Shown in pieces: positions 1 through 9,193 of a DNA stretch of 64,000 nucleotides; positions within the stretch are counted from its first letter, which is position 1; each line of letters starts with the position of its first letter. Source of the DNA: an uncultured Lachnospiraceae bacterium (GTDB lineage Bacteria > Bacillota > Clostridia > Lachnospirales > Lachnospiraceae); the NCBI GenBank assembly GCA_902779575.1, contig CACZBW010000019.1:1-64000 (forward strand), read 5' to 3'. The position numbers and the translations under genes were made by a program. The notes below the pieces were generated by a model. The model was not told the origin of the DNA and did no database searches. It saw only the letters and a program-made list of their open reading frames with translations.

Positions 1-47
1 AATGGGTACGACTACTGATCATTCCATTTGCTTATTTATATCAGTAA

Positions 48-1028
48 CTGTTCACGATAAATTTCTTCCTTCTTGGTCTTGACAGCGGGCCCATTGTAGA
101 AGCAGAGCCATACGCGGATGAGATGTGGACGGATAGCGTCGGGAATCTCATCGTGCTGAAAAGAGGGCTCGGCGGAGAAAAACCAAAAAAAATCATGTAC
201 GCGGCCCATATGGACCAGATCGGTTTCATGGTCAAGGATATCGAGGAAAGCGGACTTCTGAGGATCTGCAACATGGGCTGGAACTGGGCAGGTTCCGCCT
301 ACAATGAGCGGGTTATCTTCCGGAACGGAATCACCGGCGTCGTAGGCTGCTACGGACCGATCGAGGAGGCAGGCAACAGGATTGAAAAGCTTTTTGTCGA
401 TATCGGCGTCTCCGGCCGTGAGGAGGCGGAAAAGCTGGTGAAGATCGGCGACTGCTGCACCTATTTCGGACCTTATGAGCATCTGGCCGGGGACCGGATC
501 TGTTCCAGAGCACTGGATGACCGCCTGGGCTGTTACCAGCTGATCGAATCGCTGAAAGAGAATCCCGGAAATCTGCCGAACGATATCTATTACTGCTTTG
601 TGGTGCAGGAGGAAGTCGGCACCCGCGGCTCAAAGGTTGCGGCACAGCAGATCCTGCCGGATATCGGCATCGCTGTGGATATCACGCCCGCGCATGACTA
701 TCCCAACGACCTGACCGGACATAATAAAGTCGGGAAGGGGATTGCGGTCAAGGTCTGTGATCCTTCCGTGATTGCGGATGAGGACGTTCTGGAGATCCTG
801 GAGAAGCTCTGCGGGGAAAAGGGAATCCCGTACCAGAGAGAAGTGATCGACCGCGGAGGAACAGACGCGTCCAGCATGAACCTGACCGGTTCCGGTGTGC
901 GGACCAGTGGGATCTGTGTTGTAACGCGTTATCCGCATTCCCAGAGCAGTGTGGTGAGCGCGGAGGATATCGAAGGTGGAATCGACCTGATGAATGCATT
1001 TTCCGCCTTCTCCGACTGGCCGTTTTAA
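48..1028 (+). CDS. M42 family metallo-aminopeptidase, 5' end missing or disrupted
   Basis: This is a cytoplasmic M42 (glutamyl aminopeptidase/endoglucanase-like) metallopeptidase that trims N-terminal residues from peptides. The family's metal-binding and catalytic positions are all visible: His and Asp in AAHMDQIGF, Asp in CSRALDDRLG, the Glu pair in VVQEEVGTRG, Asp in VDITPAHD and His in RYPHSQ. The first ATG is at 123 but has no ribosome binding site, and recognisable homology already starts near 87 (GPIVEAEPYADE). The frame is closed upstream by TAA at 45-47, so the usual N-terminal 20-40 residues are not present in frame. Either the gene is broken, a frameshift or contig-edge error lies before about 85, or translation starts unusually. 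It precedes a peptide-type ABC importer, which fits a role in peptide use. The family call is secure; the start is not. Confidence 0.8.
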   Translation: MFTINFFLLGLDSGPIVEAEPYADEMWTDSVGNLIVLKRGLGGEKPKKIMYAAHMDQIGFMVKDIEESGLLRICNMGWNWAGSAYNERVIFRNGITGVVGCYGPIEEAGNRIEKLFVDIGVSGREEAEKLVKIGDCCTYFGPYEHLAGDRICSRALDDRLGCYQLIESLKENPGNLPNDIYYCFVVQEEVGTRGSKVAAQQILPDIGIAVDITPAHDYPNDLTGHNKVGKGIAVKVCDPSVIADEDVLEILEKLCGEKGIPYQREVIDRGGTDASSMNLTGSGVRTSGICVVTRYPHSQSSVVSAEDIEGGIDLMNAFSAFSDWPF

Positions 1029-1196
1029 GAAACACAGACGGCGTACTGACTGGCCGGTCCGCTTCCGGACAGGGTGTCAGAGCGCTGCGGTTTACGGCCT
1101 GACAGAACTTTTGCAGCTTTGACCCGGGCGATTCCGGAGGCAGCTGTTTAAAGGGGGATAGCAAAGAACTGACATTTCATTTGGAAGGAGAGAAAA

Positions 1197-2693
1197 ATGA
1201 AGAAACTGAGCGTAATTGCCGCAGCGGCATGCCTTGGCCTTATGCTTTCCGTAAGCGCGGCCGCAGCGGAAAAGACGGACCTGGTGATTGCCATGGACGC
1301 AGACATCGAGACCCTTCATCCCTCAGATTATTCAACTACCATTGAGATCAACATTCTCAATCAGGTCTACGACAAGCTGATCTATATGAATCCGGACGGA
1401 GCTGAGGATCCGGAACCGCGTATCGCGGAAAGCTGGGAAATCAGCGAGGACGGTCTGGATTATACCTTCCATCTGCGTGACGATATTAAATTCCACGACG
1501 GGACGCCCCTGACGGCGGAAGATGTCAAATTCTCCCTTGAGATGTATCAGAATTCCGATTATCAGAGCGCGAACGTCGACGGGCTTGATACTGTGGAAGT
1601 GGTGGATGACAGCACGGTAGTCTGCCATCTCTCCAGCCCCTATTCCCCGTTCCTCCTTGGAATTTCCGCCTGTAACATAGCTTCGAAAGCCTACAGCGAG
1701 AGTGTTTCCGCGGAAGAATTCGCGAGCACTCCGAACGGCTGCGGTCCTTACAGATATGTCAGCCGCGCCAGCGGAAGCAATGTGGTTCTTGAAGCAAATG
1801 AGGACTATTACGGCGGCGCTCCGGAGATCAAAAAAGTGACATTTGAGGTCATTCCGGATACGACGACAACGGCCATCGCGCTGCAGACCGGCGAGGTGAA
1901 TTTCGCTGAGATCGCTTCCTCCAACCTGGTAATGCTGGAAAGCAATCCGCAGATCACCATCGCGGAAGCCCCGACTTCCGGCTTTACCTATCTGTCCATG
2001 AATCTGGAAAAGGAACCTTTCAGCGATGTGCTGGTCCGTCAGGCCATCAACTACGCGATCAACCGTGAGAATCTTGTCATGGTCTGTTATGACGGCAAGG
2101 CGGAGGTCAACTCCAATATCTGCGCGAAAAGCCGTTTCGGATATTCAGATGACCAGATGCAGTACGGCTATGACCCGGAGAAGGCAGCGGAACTGCTCGC
2201 CGAGGCCGGCATCGAGACTCCGTATGATCTCGGGAAGATCCTCGTAGCTGAGAAATATGAGAATCTTGCAACGGTCATCCAGGCGGATCTGGCCGCGGTC
2301 GGGTTGAACACAACGATCGTGAAAGAGGAGTTCAACACCTTCATCGGCGACCTGACAAGCGGAAATTATGATCTTTGCGCTCTGGAGATGACCCTCGAGG
2401 GGGATACCCAGCAGCTTGCCCTGGCTTTCACCACCGACTGGATCGGGATGGCCAACAATGCCCGCTATTCCGACGAAGAGATGGACGCGCTCTTTGCCGA
2501 GGCAGGTGTAGTGAATGACAGCGAAGAACGGGAAGCCATCTATGATAAGATCTTCACAAAGGCGCAGGATGAGGCGGTCTACGCAGTGATCTGTAATCCG
2601 CAGACCCTCTACGCTTACAGTGCTGACCTGACCGTTCCTGAGTTTGTACTGGAAGGCTACTATTATATCAATCAGTTCTCATGGAACAGCTGA
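1197..2693 (+). CDS. ABC transporter substrate-binding protein, family 5 (peptide/nickel type)
   Basis: This 498-residue exported binding protein captures the substrate for the importer encoded downstream. A Sec signal peptide occupies about residues 1-24 (basic start, Ala-rich core, cleavage near SAAAA-EKTD). The lone Cys in that region does not make a convincing lipobox, so membrane attachment is uncertain. The family 5 signature region is clear: AESWEISEDGLDYTFHLRDD followed by KFHDGTPLTAEDVKFS. Length is normal for DppA/OppA-type proteins. The start is fixed by GGAAGGAG 6-7 bases before the ATG. It opens an operon with two permeases, two ATPases, a flavoprotein and a ferredoxin. The family binds peptides, nickel chelates, opines and other small molecules, so the ligand cannot be read from the sequence. 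Confidence 0.92.
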   Translation: MKKLSVIAAAACLGLMLSVSAAAAEKTDLVIAMDADIETLHPSDYSTTIEINILNQVYDKLIYMNPDGAEDPEPRIAESWEISEDGLDYTFHLRDDIKFHDGTPLTAEDVKFSLEMYQNSDYQSANVDGLDTVEVVDDSTVVCHLSSPYSPFLLGISACNIASKAYSESVSAEEFASTPNGCGPYRYVSRASGSNVVLEANEDYYGGAPEIKKVTFEVIPDTTTTAIALQTGEVNFAEIASSNLVMLESNPQITIAEAPTSGFTYLSMNLEKEPFSDVLVRQAINYAINRENLVMVCYDGKAEVNSNICAKSRFGYSDDQMQYGYDPEKAAELLAEAGIETPYDLGKILVAEKYENLATVIQADLAAVGLNTTIVKEEFNTFIGDLTSGNYDLCALEMTLEGDTQQLALAFTTDWIGMANNARYSDEEMDALFAEAGVVNDSEEREAIYDKIFTKAQDEAVYAVICNPQTLYAYSADLTVPEFVLEGYYYINQFSWNS

Positions 2694-2711
2694 TCTGAGC
2701 AGATGTACAAG

Positions 2712-2750
2712 GCGCCCTTGCAGCTTCCGGGAAGGAGACTGCGAGGGCGC
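2712..2750 (+). promoter_or_regulatory. Intra-operon hairpin after the binding-protein gene
   Basis: A 12-bp stem with one mismatch pairs GCGCCCTTGCAG (2712-2723) with CTGCGAGGGCGC (2739-2750), 18 bases after the stop codon of the binding-protein gene. The following TTCCTGTTCT is only moderately T-rich. Such hairpins commonly cause partial termination or protect upstream mRNA, giving more binding protein than permease. That role is an inference. Confidence 0.6.
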
Positions 2751-2888
2751 TTCCTGTTCTGTATGTGCTTCCTGCCGGCTTTTCATGCCGGCGAAATTGC
2801 GGCAGGGCAGGTCAGACAATGTGCTGCGCTGATAACAGGTCCTCCCTGCGGCGAAATGCAGCAGTTTATCCGGATACGGAGAAGTCAG

Positions 2889-3839
2889 ATGAAGAAATAT
2901 GTATTAAAAAGAATCCTTTACATGATTCCGGTTCTTCTGGGCGTAGCTTTTCTGGTTTTCACCATATTGTCTCTGACCCCGGGCGATCCGGGATCCATTA
3001 TTCTGGGAATTACGGCAAAGCCGGAGGATATCGCGGCCCTGAATGCCCAGTTTGGCTATGACAAGCCGTTTCTGGTCCGTTTCTTTACTTATATCGGGAA
3101 CATTATTTTCCATTTTGATCTTGGAATTTCCTACAGCAGCAGGCAGCCGGTGATTAACGACATCATTGCCAGATTTCCGAATACCTTTCTGCTTGCGGTA
3201 TTTTCCATGATCGTCTCGGCCGTGATCGGCGTGTCTTTGGGGATTCTGTCGGCGATCCGGCAGTATTCGGTACTGGACCATATCTGTGTGGTCGTGGCGC
3301 TTGTGTTCGCGTCTATCCCCGGGTTCTGGCTCGGCCTGATGCTGCTTCTTCTTTTCTCCCTGAAGCTGGGCTGGCTTCCATCCTTCGGAGCCGCCTCCCT
3401 GAAACATTTTATCCTTCCGACGATCACGATTTCGCTGACGTCCGCCGCGGGGCTTCTGCGTCTGACCAGGGCTTCCATGCTGGAGACGGTCCGTCAGGAG
3501 TATATCCGGACCGCGAAAGCGAAAGGGGCTCCGGAGCGAAGGGTGATCTGGAAGCATGCCCTGCGCAACGCCCTGATTCCGGTGATCACCACCATGGGAA
3601 CCAGTTTCGGCGCTTCCCTGGGCGGCGCGATCATTGCGGAGACTGTTTTTGCCATGCCGGGCATGGGCACTCTTCTGACGAACGCCATCCGGCAGAAGGA
3701 TGTGCCGGTGGTTATGGGGGCGACCCTGTTCCTTGCGGTTCTGTTCAGTGTGGTTGTGCTGGTCGTGGACATCCTCTACGCTTTCATTGATCCGAGAATC
3801 AAGGCAAAGTATCAGAACGGAGGGCGAAGCCGTGAATAA
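2889..3839 (+). CDS. ABC transporter permease, DppB/OppB type
   Basis: This 316-residue inner-membrane permease is the first channel subunit of the importer. It opens with the family's MKKYVLKRILYMIPVLLG segment (membrane helix 1) and the TPGDPG motif, and has about six hydrophobic helices. The EAA loop that contacts the ATPases lies near EYIRTAKAKGAPERRVIWKHALRN. I chose ATG 2889 because GGAGAAG sits just before it; a longer open frame to 2703 would run through the intra-operon hairpin and lacks homology. The 3' end overlaps the next permease by 8 bases, indicating translational coupling. Confidence 0.93.
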   Translation: MKKYVLKRILYMIPVLLGVAFLVFTILSLTPGDPGSIILGITAKPEDIAALNAQFGYDKPFLVRFFTYIGNIIFHFDLGISYSSRQPVINDIIARFPNTFLLAVFSMIVSAVIGVSLGILSAIRQYSVLDHICVVVALVFASIPGFWLGLMLLLLFSLKLGWLPSFGAASLKHFILPTITISLTSAAGLLRLTRASMLETVRQEYIRTAKAKGAPERRVIWKHALRNALIPVITTMGTSFGASLGGAIIAETVFAMPGMGTLLTNAIRQKDVPVVMGATLFLAVLFSVVVLVVDILYAFIDPRIKAKYQNGGRSRE

Positions 3840-4698
3840 AAGAAAATTAAGGCGCATGGTTCAGGTGAAAGAATTCTGGCGGCGCTTTACAAAGAATAAA
3901 ACGGCAGTCCTCGGACTTTCCATCATGATCTTCATTCTGCTGATCGTGATTTTCGCGGACGTGATTGTTCCCTATTCAAAATGTATAGAGCAGGCCGGCG
4001 CAGAGCGGCTGCAGGGGCCGGGTCCGAAGCATTTCTTCGGGACGGATGAATACGGCCGGGATCTGTTTGCCCGGGTTATTCACGGATCGCGCTTCTCCCT
4101 CTTTATCGGTGTGGCCACCAGCCTGATGGCTCTGGTGTTCGGCTCACTGATCGGAGCAAGCGCCGGTTATTTCGGCGGAATGATCGACAATGCAATCATG
4201 CGTGTGGTGGACGTGTTCATGTGCGTCCCTCCGATTCTGCTGTCTCTGGCTGTGGTTGCCGCTCTGGGTACGAATTTAAGAAATCTGATCATCGCCATGA
4301 CCATTTCCTGTATTCCCGGAAATGTCCGTCTGATCCGCTCTGTTGTGCTTACGGTGGCCGAACAGGATTATGTGGAGGCCGCCAGGTCCTACGGGACAGG
4401 GAACGGGCGAATCATCCTGCGCTATGTCCTTCCGAACGCAATGGGGCCGATCATTGTCAATACGACCATGATGATCTCTGACATGATTCTTTCAGCTGCC
4501 GGTCTGAGCTTCATCGGCATGGGAATCCAGCCGCCGGCGCCGGAGTGGGGCGCCCTGCTGTCCAACGCGCAGACCTATCTGTTTTCAGCCCCGTATATGC
4601 TGCTGTTTCCGGGACTGTTTATCATCATTACGTCCCTGGCATTCAATCTGGTGGGTGACGGACTGACGGATGCCCTGGATCCGAAACTGAAAGACTGA
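3832..4698 (+). CDS. ABC transporter permease, DppC/OppC type
   Basis: This 288-residue second permease subunit pairs with the preceding gene product to form the translocation pore. It has a basic cytoplasmic N-terminus and a first membrane helix (VLGLSIMIFILLIVIFADVI). The family motif GTDEYGRDLFARVIHGSR follows, then further helices and the EAA-type loop around DYVEAARSYGTGNGRIILRY. Translation most likely starts at GTG 3832: GGAGGGCGAAG is directly upstream and the next residues (NKRKLRRM) look like a normal N-terminus. An ATG at 3700 in the same frame lies inside the previous gene and gives no homology. Confidence 0.92.
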   Translation: MNKRKLRRMVQVKEFWRRFTKNKTAVLGLSIMIFILLIVIFADVIVPYSKCIEQAGAERLQGPGPKHFFGTDEYGRDLFARVIHGSRFSLFIGVATSLMALVFGSLIGASAGYFGGMIDNAIMRVVDVFMCVPPILLSLAVVAALGTNLRNLIIAMTISCIPGNVRLIRSVVLTVAEQDYVEAARSYGTGNGRIILRYVLPNAMGPIIVNTTMMISDMILSAAGLSFIGMGIQPPAPEWGALLSNAQTYLFSAPYMLLFPGLFIIITSLAFNLVGDGLTDALDPKLKD

Positions 4699-4831
4699 CG
4701 GAAGGCAGGATGCAGGATTTCTCCCGCACAGGAAGGGCTGCGGTCTGAGCGGGCGCAGGACCATCATGACAGAATTGTGCCCGCACGGGGGGAAAGGAAA
4801 AAGACACAGAAAGGAACAGGCGTGGAAAACG

Positions 4832-5857
4832 ATGGAAGACAGGAAACAGAAACTGCTCGATATAGAGCATCTTTCGATCATCTATAAAACAGATCTGGAG
4901 ACGGTATATGCCGTGAATGATATCAGTCTGTCCCTGGAAAAAGGCCAGACTCTGGGTCTGGTCGGCGAAACCGGCGCAGGGAAGACCACCACGGCGCTGG
5001 CTGTCATGGGACTGCTGCCGGAGCGGACAGCCCGCGTAACCCGGGGGAAGATCCTTCTGGACGGGGAGGATGTCTGCGGGATGACGGAAAAGGAGCTGCT
5101 CCGCCTGCGCGGAGAGAAGGCATCCATGATCTTCCAGGATCCCATGACAGCGCTGAATCCGGTCCTGACAGTCGGATCCCAGATCGGGGAAGCTCTCTAC
5201 CTGCACAACGCGCAGGAACTGAGCCGTGAGCAGATCGAGAAGAAAGTGGAAGAGACCCTCGAGATGGTCGGAATCCCGAAAGAACGTAAGAATGAATATC
5301 CTTACCAGTTCTCCGGCGGCATGCGCCAGAGAGTAGTTATCGCGATTGCCCTGGTATGCAATCCCGGGCTTCTGATCGCGGACGAACCGACCACAGCCCT
5401 GGACGTGACGATCCAGGCCCAGATCCTCTCCATGATCTGTGATCTTCAGCGAAAGTACGGAACCTCGGTCATCATGATTACGCATGATCTGGGCGTCGTG
5501 GCGGAAACCTGCGACATGGTCGGGATTATGTATGCGGGTGAAATTGTAGAATACGGAACCCTGGAGGATATCTTTACAGGAAAAGAGCATCATCCCTATA
5601 CAAAGGGATTGTTCGGGTCCATACCGAACCTCTGGGAAGAGTCGGACCGCCTTCATCCAATAGAAGGCCTTATGCCCGATCCGACCCTGCAGCCGGAGGG
5701 CTGCCGCTTTGCTCCGCGCTGCACGGAGTGCGGGGAGATCTGCCGCAGTAAAAAGCCGCCGCTCAGGGAGAAGGACGGACACCAGATCCGCTGTCATTTC
5801 CATGGCGGAGGGGATTCTCTCAGTGCGGAAGACAGAAAGGAGGAGTCTCATGAATGA
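4832..5857 (+). CDS. ABC transporter ATP-binding protein, DppD/OppD type
   Basis: This ATPase of about 341 residues powers the importer. Walker A is [14 protein letters not shown], the Q-loop region is [13 protein letters not shown], the signature is FSGGMRQR and Walker B is [12 protein letters not shown], followed by an intact H-loop (MITHDLGVV). The C-terminal oligopeptide-transporter extension is present, with the cysteines of [14 protein letters not shown], which in some family members bind an iron-sulphur cluster. The start is uncertain: ATG 4832 begins where homology begins, while an in-frame ATG at 4766 would add 22 basic residues. Ribosome binding sites are weak for both. It overlaps the next ATPase gene by 8 bases. 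Confidence 0.9.
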   Translation: MEDRKQKLLDIEHLSIIYKTDLETVYAVNDISLSLEKGQTLGLVGETGAGKTTTALAVMGLLPERTARVTRGKILLDGEDVCGMTEKELLRLRGEKASMIFQDPMTALNPVLTVGSQIGEALYLHNAQELSREQIEKKVEETLEMVGIPKERKNEYPYQFSGGMRQRVVIAIALVCNPGLLIADEPTTALDVTIQAQILSMICDLQRKYGTSVIMITHDLGVVAETCDMVGIMYAGEIVEYGTLEDIFTGKEHHPYTKGLFGSIPNLWEESDRLHPIEGLMPDPTLQPEGCRFAPRCTECGEICRSKKPPLREKDGHQIRCHFHGGGDSLSAEDRKEESHE

Positions 5858-6851
5858 ACCGATCCTGGAAGTGCAGAGACTGAAGAAATATTTTCGGACA
5901 GCTGCCGGATTCCTGCATGCGGTTGATGACGTCAGCTTCTCCATCGGAAGAGGACAGACCATGGGTGTGGTAGGCGAATCCGGCTGCGGCAAATCAACGC
6001 TGGGGCGCACCATTCTGCAGCTGCATGAACCGTCGGCCGGGAAGATCTTTTTCTCAGGCAGGGAAGTTACCGGTCTTTCCAAACGGGCTTTTAAGGATGT
6101 ACGGCCAAAGATGCAGATGATCTTTCAGGATCCCTATTCCAGCCTGAACGGCCGGATGACCGTATCCCAGCTGATTGCGGAACCCCTGATCGTAAATAAG
6201 TTCTGCCGCAGCAGCTCAGAGATCGATGAGCGGGTGGAGGAGATGATGGATACTGTCGGACTGGCGAAGCGCCTCGCCCTCTCTTATCCGCATGAGCTGG
6301 ACGGGGGAAGACGGCAGCGGATCGGTATCGCAAGGGCTTTGATCCTGCGTCCGGAATTCGTCGTCTGCGATGAACCTGTTTCCGCCCTGGATGTCTCGAT
6401 CCAGGCACAGATTCTGAATCTGCTGATGGACCTGCAGGACCGGATGGGACTGACCTATCTGTTTATTACCCATGACCTGTCCGTGGTAAAGCATATTTCC
6501 GATGAGATCATGGTCATGTATCTGGGCAGATGTGTGGAAAAGGCGCCGGCCAGAGAGATCTTCCTGCATCCGGTTCATCCGTATACGAAAGCGCTGCTTG
6601 CGGCGATCCCGATTCCCGATATTTCCTCAAAGCACAAGCATCGGGAACTTCTGCAGGGGGAGGTGACCAGCCCGGTCAATCCAAAACCCGGATGCCGGTT
6701 CGCAGCCCGCTGTCCGATGGCGGACGACAGGTGCAGAAGTGGGGAAATTCCGCTTATGGAGCTAAGGCCGGGACATTTTGCCGCCTGCCTCAAGGCAGAG
6801 AGTGATCAGCTGAATGATCCGGTTTTCAGGCTGCGGGAGGAGAGCGTATGA
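5850..6851 (+). CDS. ABC transporter ATP-binding protein, DppF/OppF type, with altered signature motif
   Basis: This is the second ATPase of the importer, 333 residues. Walker A is GESGCGKSTLGRT, the Q-loop is MIFQDPYSSLNGR, Walker B is FVVCDEPVSALD and the switch His is in FITHDLSVV. The C-terminus carries the typical zone with CRFAARCPMADDRC. The C-loop reads ELDGGRRQR instead of the usual ELSGGQRQR, so the signature Ser and Gln are replaced by Asp and Arg. In heterodimeric ABC ATPases this usually weakens one of the two ATP sites; that consequence is inferred. The start at 5850 follows AAAGGAGGAG and overlaps the preceding gene. It overlaps the flavoprotein gene by 4 bases. Confidence 0.92.
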   Translation: MNEPILEVQRLKKYFRTAAGFLHAVDDVSFSIGRGQTMGVVGESGCGKSTLGRTILQLHEPSAGKIFFSGREVTGLSKRAFKDVRPKMQMIFQDPYSSLNGRMTVSQLIAEPLIVNKFCRSSSEIDERVEEMMDTVGLAKRLALSYPHELDGGRRQRIGIARALILRPEFVVCDEPVSALDVSIQAQILNLLMDLQDRMGLTYLFITHDLSVVKHISDEIMVMYLGRCVEKAPAREIFLHPVHPYTKALLAAIPIPDISSKHKHRELLQGEVTSPVNPKPGCRFAARCPMADDRCRSGEIPLMELRPGHFAACLKAESDQLNDPVFRLREESV

Positions 6852-8824
6852 CAGAATATCTATGGCCTTATCCCAACGAGGCGGGGCAGACAGAGGAAAC
6901 CAGCTGTGACGTGCTGGTTCTGGGAGGCGGCCTTGCGGGCTGTTTCGCGGCAATCGCCGCTGCCAGAAGAGGACAGTCGGTCATTCTGGTGGAGAAAGGA
7001 GCCACGGAGAAGAGCGGAAGCGGCGGAACCGGCTTTGACCACTGGGAATCTGCCTGTACCAACCCCTGCTCAAAGGTTACACCCGAGGAGATTGCATGGG
7101 CGTATGTGCGGGAGCAGGACTGGTATTCCAATGGAATCGGCCATTATATCGAGTGCAGAGAAGGCTATGACCGCCTGCTGGATCTGGAACATTTCGGCGG
7201 GAAAATCCGCGATACGGAGGACGAATTCAAAGGCGCAGAATTCCGGGACGACGAGACAAAATTCATGTTTGCCTATGATTACAGAAACCGCTTTACCCTG
7301 CGCGTTTGGGGATCGACTTTCAAGCCGGCACTGACGCGGGAACTGAAGCGGCTGGGCGTGCGTGTGTATGACCGGACAGAAGCGACCGGACTTATTGTGT
7401 CCCGGAGAGAAGGCGGGTGCGGCGGGAAGAAATGCTGCGGCGGGGCTTTCGCCATGGATGTCCATACCGGTAAATTCCTGATTTTCCGCGCCAAGTCAAC
7501 CGTGATGTGCATGTCCCGTCCGGCCAGGGTATGGCTCTTTAATCCTGATACAGTAGGACTGTGCGAGTTCCGGCCACTCCAGAGCATCGGGAGCGGCCAC
7601 GCCATGGGATGGCGCGCCGGGGTGGAATTTGCCATGATGGAAAAGTCGGTCCGGGCTGAGTTTTCCGCCGCAGGCCGCAGCTTTCCGCCTTACGGAACCG
7701 GCAATAATCATAATACCTGGTACGCCGCTACCATGGTGGATGCGCGGGGTGTGGAGATACCTTACGTGGATCGTGACGGCAGGGAACTGAAAACGGTTTC
7801 CGAGCGCTATTATCCTGCGCCGGGTCAGAAGTTTTTCCTGAAGGGCGGAGTGATCGATAACCCGAAATATGAATACCGCGGACCGGAGACCCTTGATTTT
7901 GATGAATTGATCCGCCGCGGCTACCAGCTGCCTTTCTACGCGGATCTGAGCCGCATGCCGGAAAGCGAGCGGCGTGTAATCTGGGGAATGATGGTTGGCG
8001 AGGAAGCCAAGACAAAAATCCCGATTTATCAGAATTATACGGACCGCGGCTTCGACCCGGAAAAACATATGCTGCAGAGCTATGGGACCGGATGGCAGTC
8101 CGCGAATTTCCTGGAGCAGGAAAGACAGTTTTTCGGCGCGCCGGGCGGCGTAATGCATGACTGGGATCTGCAGACAAATATTGACGGCCTCTATGTGGCC
8201 GGGGATGAGACTTTTGCTTCAGACTGCGCAGGGGCTGCATGTTCCACCGGATATTATGCAGGCCGGAAAGCGGCTGAGTCCGCATCTGCCATTGACAGCA
8301 TCCCGCATATGGAACGCTCTGACGCAGAGGCCGAGAAGAAACGTCTCCTGGCACCTCTATATGTGAAGGAAGAGGACGGAATCAGCTGGAAAGAGCTGAA
8401 CATGGCTGTTTCAAAAGCCATGCAGAACTACTGCGGAGGCGTCCGCTGCGAAGCCCTGCTCATGGAGGGACTGGATCTTCTTGGCCGCTTTGAGCAGGAG
8501 ATGGTTCCGCGCCTGTACGGGGCCAATCCACATGATCTGATGCGAATTCATGAGGTGATGGATATCCTGACAGTATCGCAGATCGTTCTTCACGCAAGCC
8601 TGGCACGGAAATGCAGCAGTGAACCGCTCTTTTTCAGAAGGAGCGATTATCCTGAGATGGATCCGCCTCAGATGCGGCATCATATTTTACTGTGTAATCA
8701 GGATGGGGAAATAAAGACCAGAGAACTCTCCCTGGATTATTTCGGGGATCTGAAGACAGAGTATGAGAGAAGGAATGCGGATTACATGAAAGAGGAAGCC
8801 GGTGGCAGAAAGGAGTGGCAGTGA
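6848..8824 (+). CDS. FAD-dependent oxidoreductase, AprA/fumarate-reductase flavoprotein-like
   Basis: This 658-residue cytoplasmic flavoprotein has no signal peptide. The N-terminal dinucleotide fold is DVLVLGGGLAGCFAAIAAA, followed by the acidic end of strand 2 (ILVEKG) and the SGSGGTGFDHW segment where the isoalloxazine usually sits. The second FAD-binding signature, DGLYVAGDETFASDCAGAA, lies near residues 450-470. Overall organisation resembles the AprA (adenylylsulfate reductase alpha)/fumarate reductase superfamily, but sulfate-reduction genes are not present here. The ATGA overlaps with the importer ATPase upstream and the ferredoxin gene downstream tie the three together. The likely reading is that it reduces or oxidises the imported compound, exchanging electrons with the ferredoxin. 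Substrate unknown. Confidence 0.85.
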   Translation: MTEYLWPYPNEAGQTEETSCDVLVLGGGLAGCFAAIAAARRGQSVILVEKGATEKSGSGGTGFDHWESACTNPCSKVTPEEIAWAYVREQDWYSNGIGHYIECREGYDRLLDLEHFGGKIRDTEDEFKGAEFRDDETKFMFAYDYRNRFTLRVWGSTFKPALTRELKRLGVRVYDRTEATGLIVSRREGGCGGKKCCGGAFAMDVHTGKFLIFRAKSTVMCMSRPARVWLFNPDTVGLCEFRPLQSIGSGHAMGWRAGVEFAMMEKSVRAEFSAAGRSFPPYGTGNNHNTWYAATMVDARGVEIPYVDRDGRELKTVSERYYPAPGQKFFLKGGVIDNPKYEYRGPETLDFDELIRRGYQLPFYADLSRMPESERRVIWGMMVGEEAKTKIPIYQNYTDRGFDPEKHMLQSYGTGWQSANFLEQERQFFGAPGGVMHDWDLQTNIDGLYVAGDETFASDCAGAACSTGYYAGRKAAESASAIDSIPHMERSDAEAEKKRLLAPLYVKEEDGISWKELNMAVSKAMQNYCGGVRCEALLMEGLDLLGRFEQEMVPRLYGANPHDLMRIHEVMDILTVSQIVLHASLARKCSSEPLFFRRSDYPEMDPPQMRHHILLCNQDGEIKTRELSLDYFGDLKTEYERRNADYMKEEAGGRKEWQ

Positions 8825-9147
8825 TGACACATGAAAATGACAGCTGTGCAGCCGGGCTTTCCGCCGGTTATTCCTACCGGCCGGTACCCTGCAGCACCCG
8901 GCCGATCATCTATAATCAGAGCCTTTGCATCGGATGCAACCGCTGCGCATCCGTATGCCAGTGCGATATCCTTCTTCCTTCACCGGTGAAGGGGGAACAC
9001 CCGATCGTGGCTTATCCTGGAGAATGCTACTACTGCGGCGCCTGCGTGATGGTCTGCCCCAGGAAAGGAGCGATCCGCCTGGAGCATCCGCTGATGAACC
9101 AGGCTAAATATGTCCCGGTGATTCCTGAGAGCGAGGTTCTGAACTGA
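8824..9147 (+). CDS. 2x[4Fe-4S] ferredoxin subunit
   Basis: This 107-residue small protein carries two cluster-binding motifs, CIGCNRCASVCQCD (about residues 36-49) and CYYCGACVMVCP (about 67-78). The spacing resembles the AprB-type partner of AprA-like flavoproteins more than free ferredoxins. It probably passes electrons to or from the flavoprotein encoded immediately upstream. I prefer ATG 8824, which shares ATGA with the upstream stop and lies 9 bases after AAAGGAG; in-frame GTGs at 8815 and 8821 are alternatives. It is the last gene of the importer operon and is followed by a terminator. Confidence 0.88.
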   Translation: MTHENDSCAAGLSAGYSYRPVPCSTRPIIYNQSLCIGCNRCASVCQCDILLPSPVKGEHPIVAYPGECYYCGACVMVCPRKGAIRLEHPLMNQAKYVPVIPESEVLN

Positions 9148-9193
9148 TTCTGTTAAAGATAAAGTCTGAAAGTTCCGGCGGAGATAAAAATAT

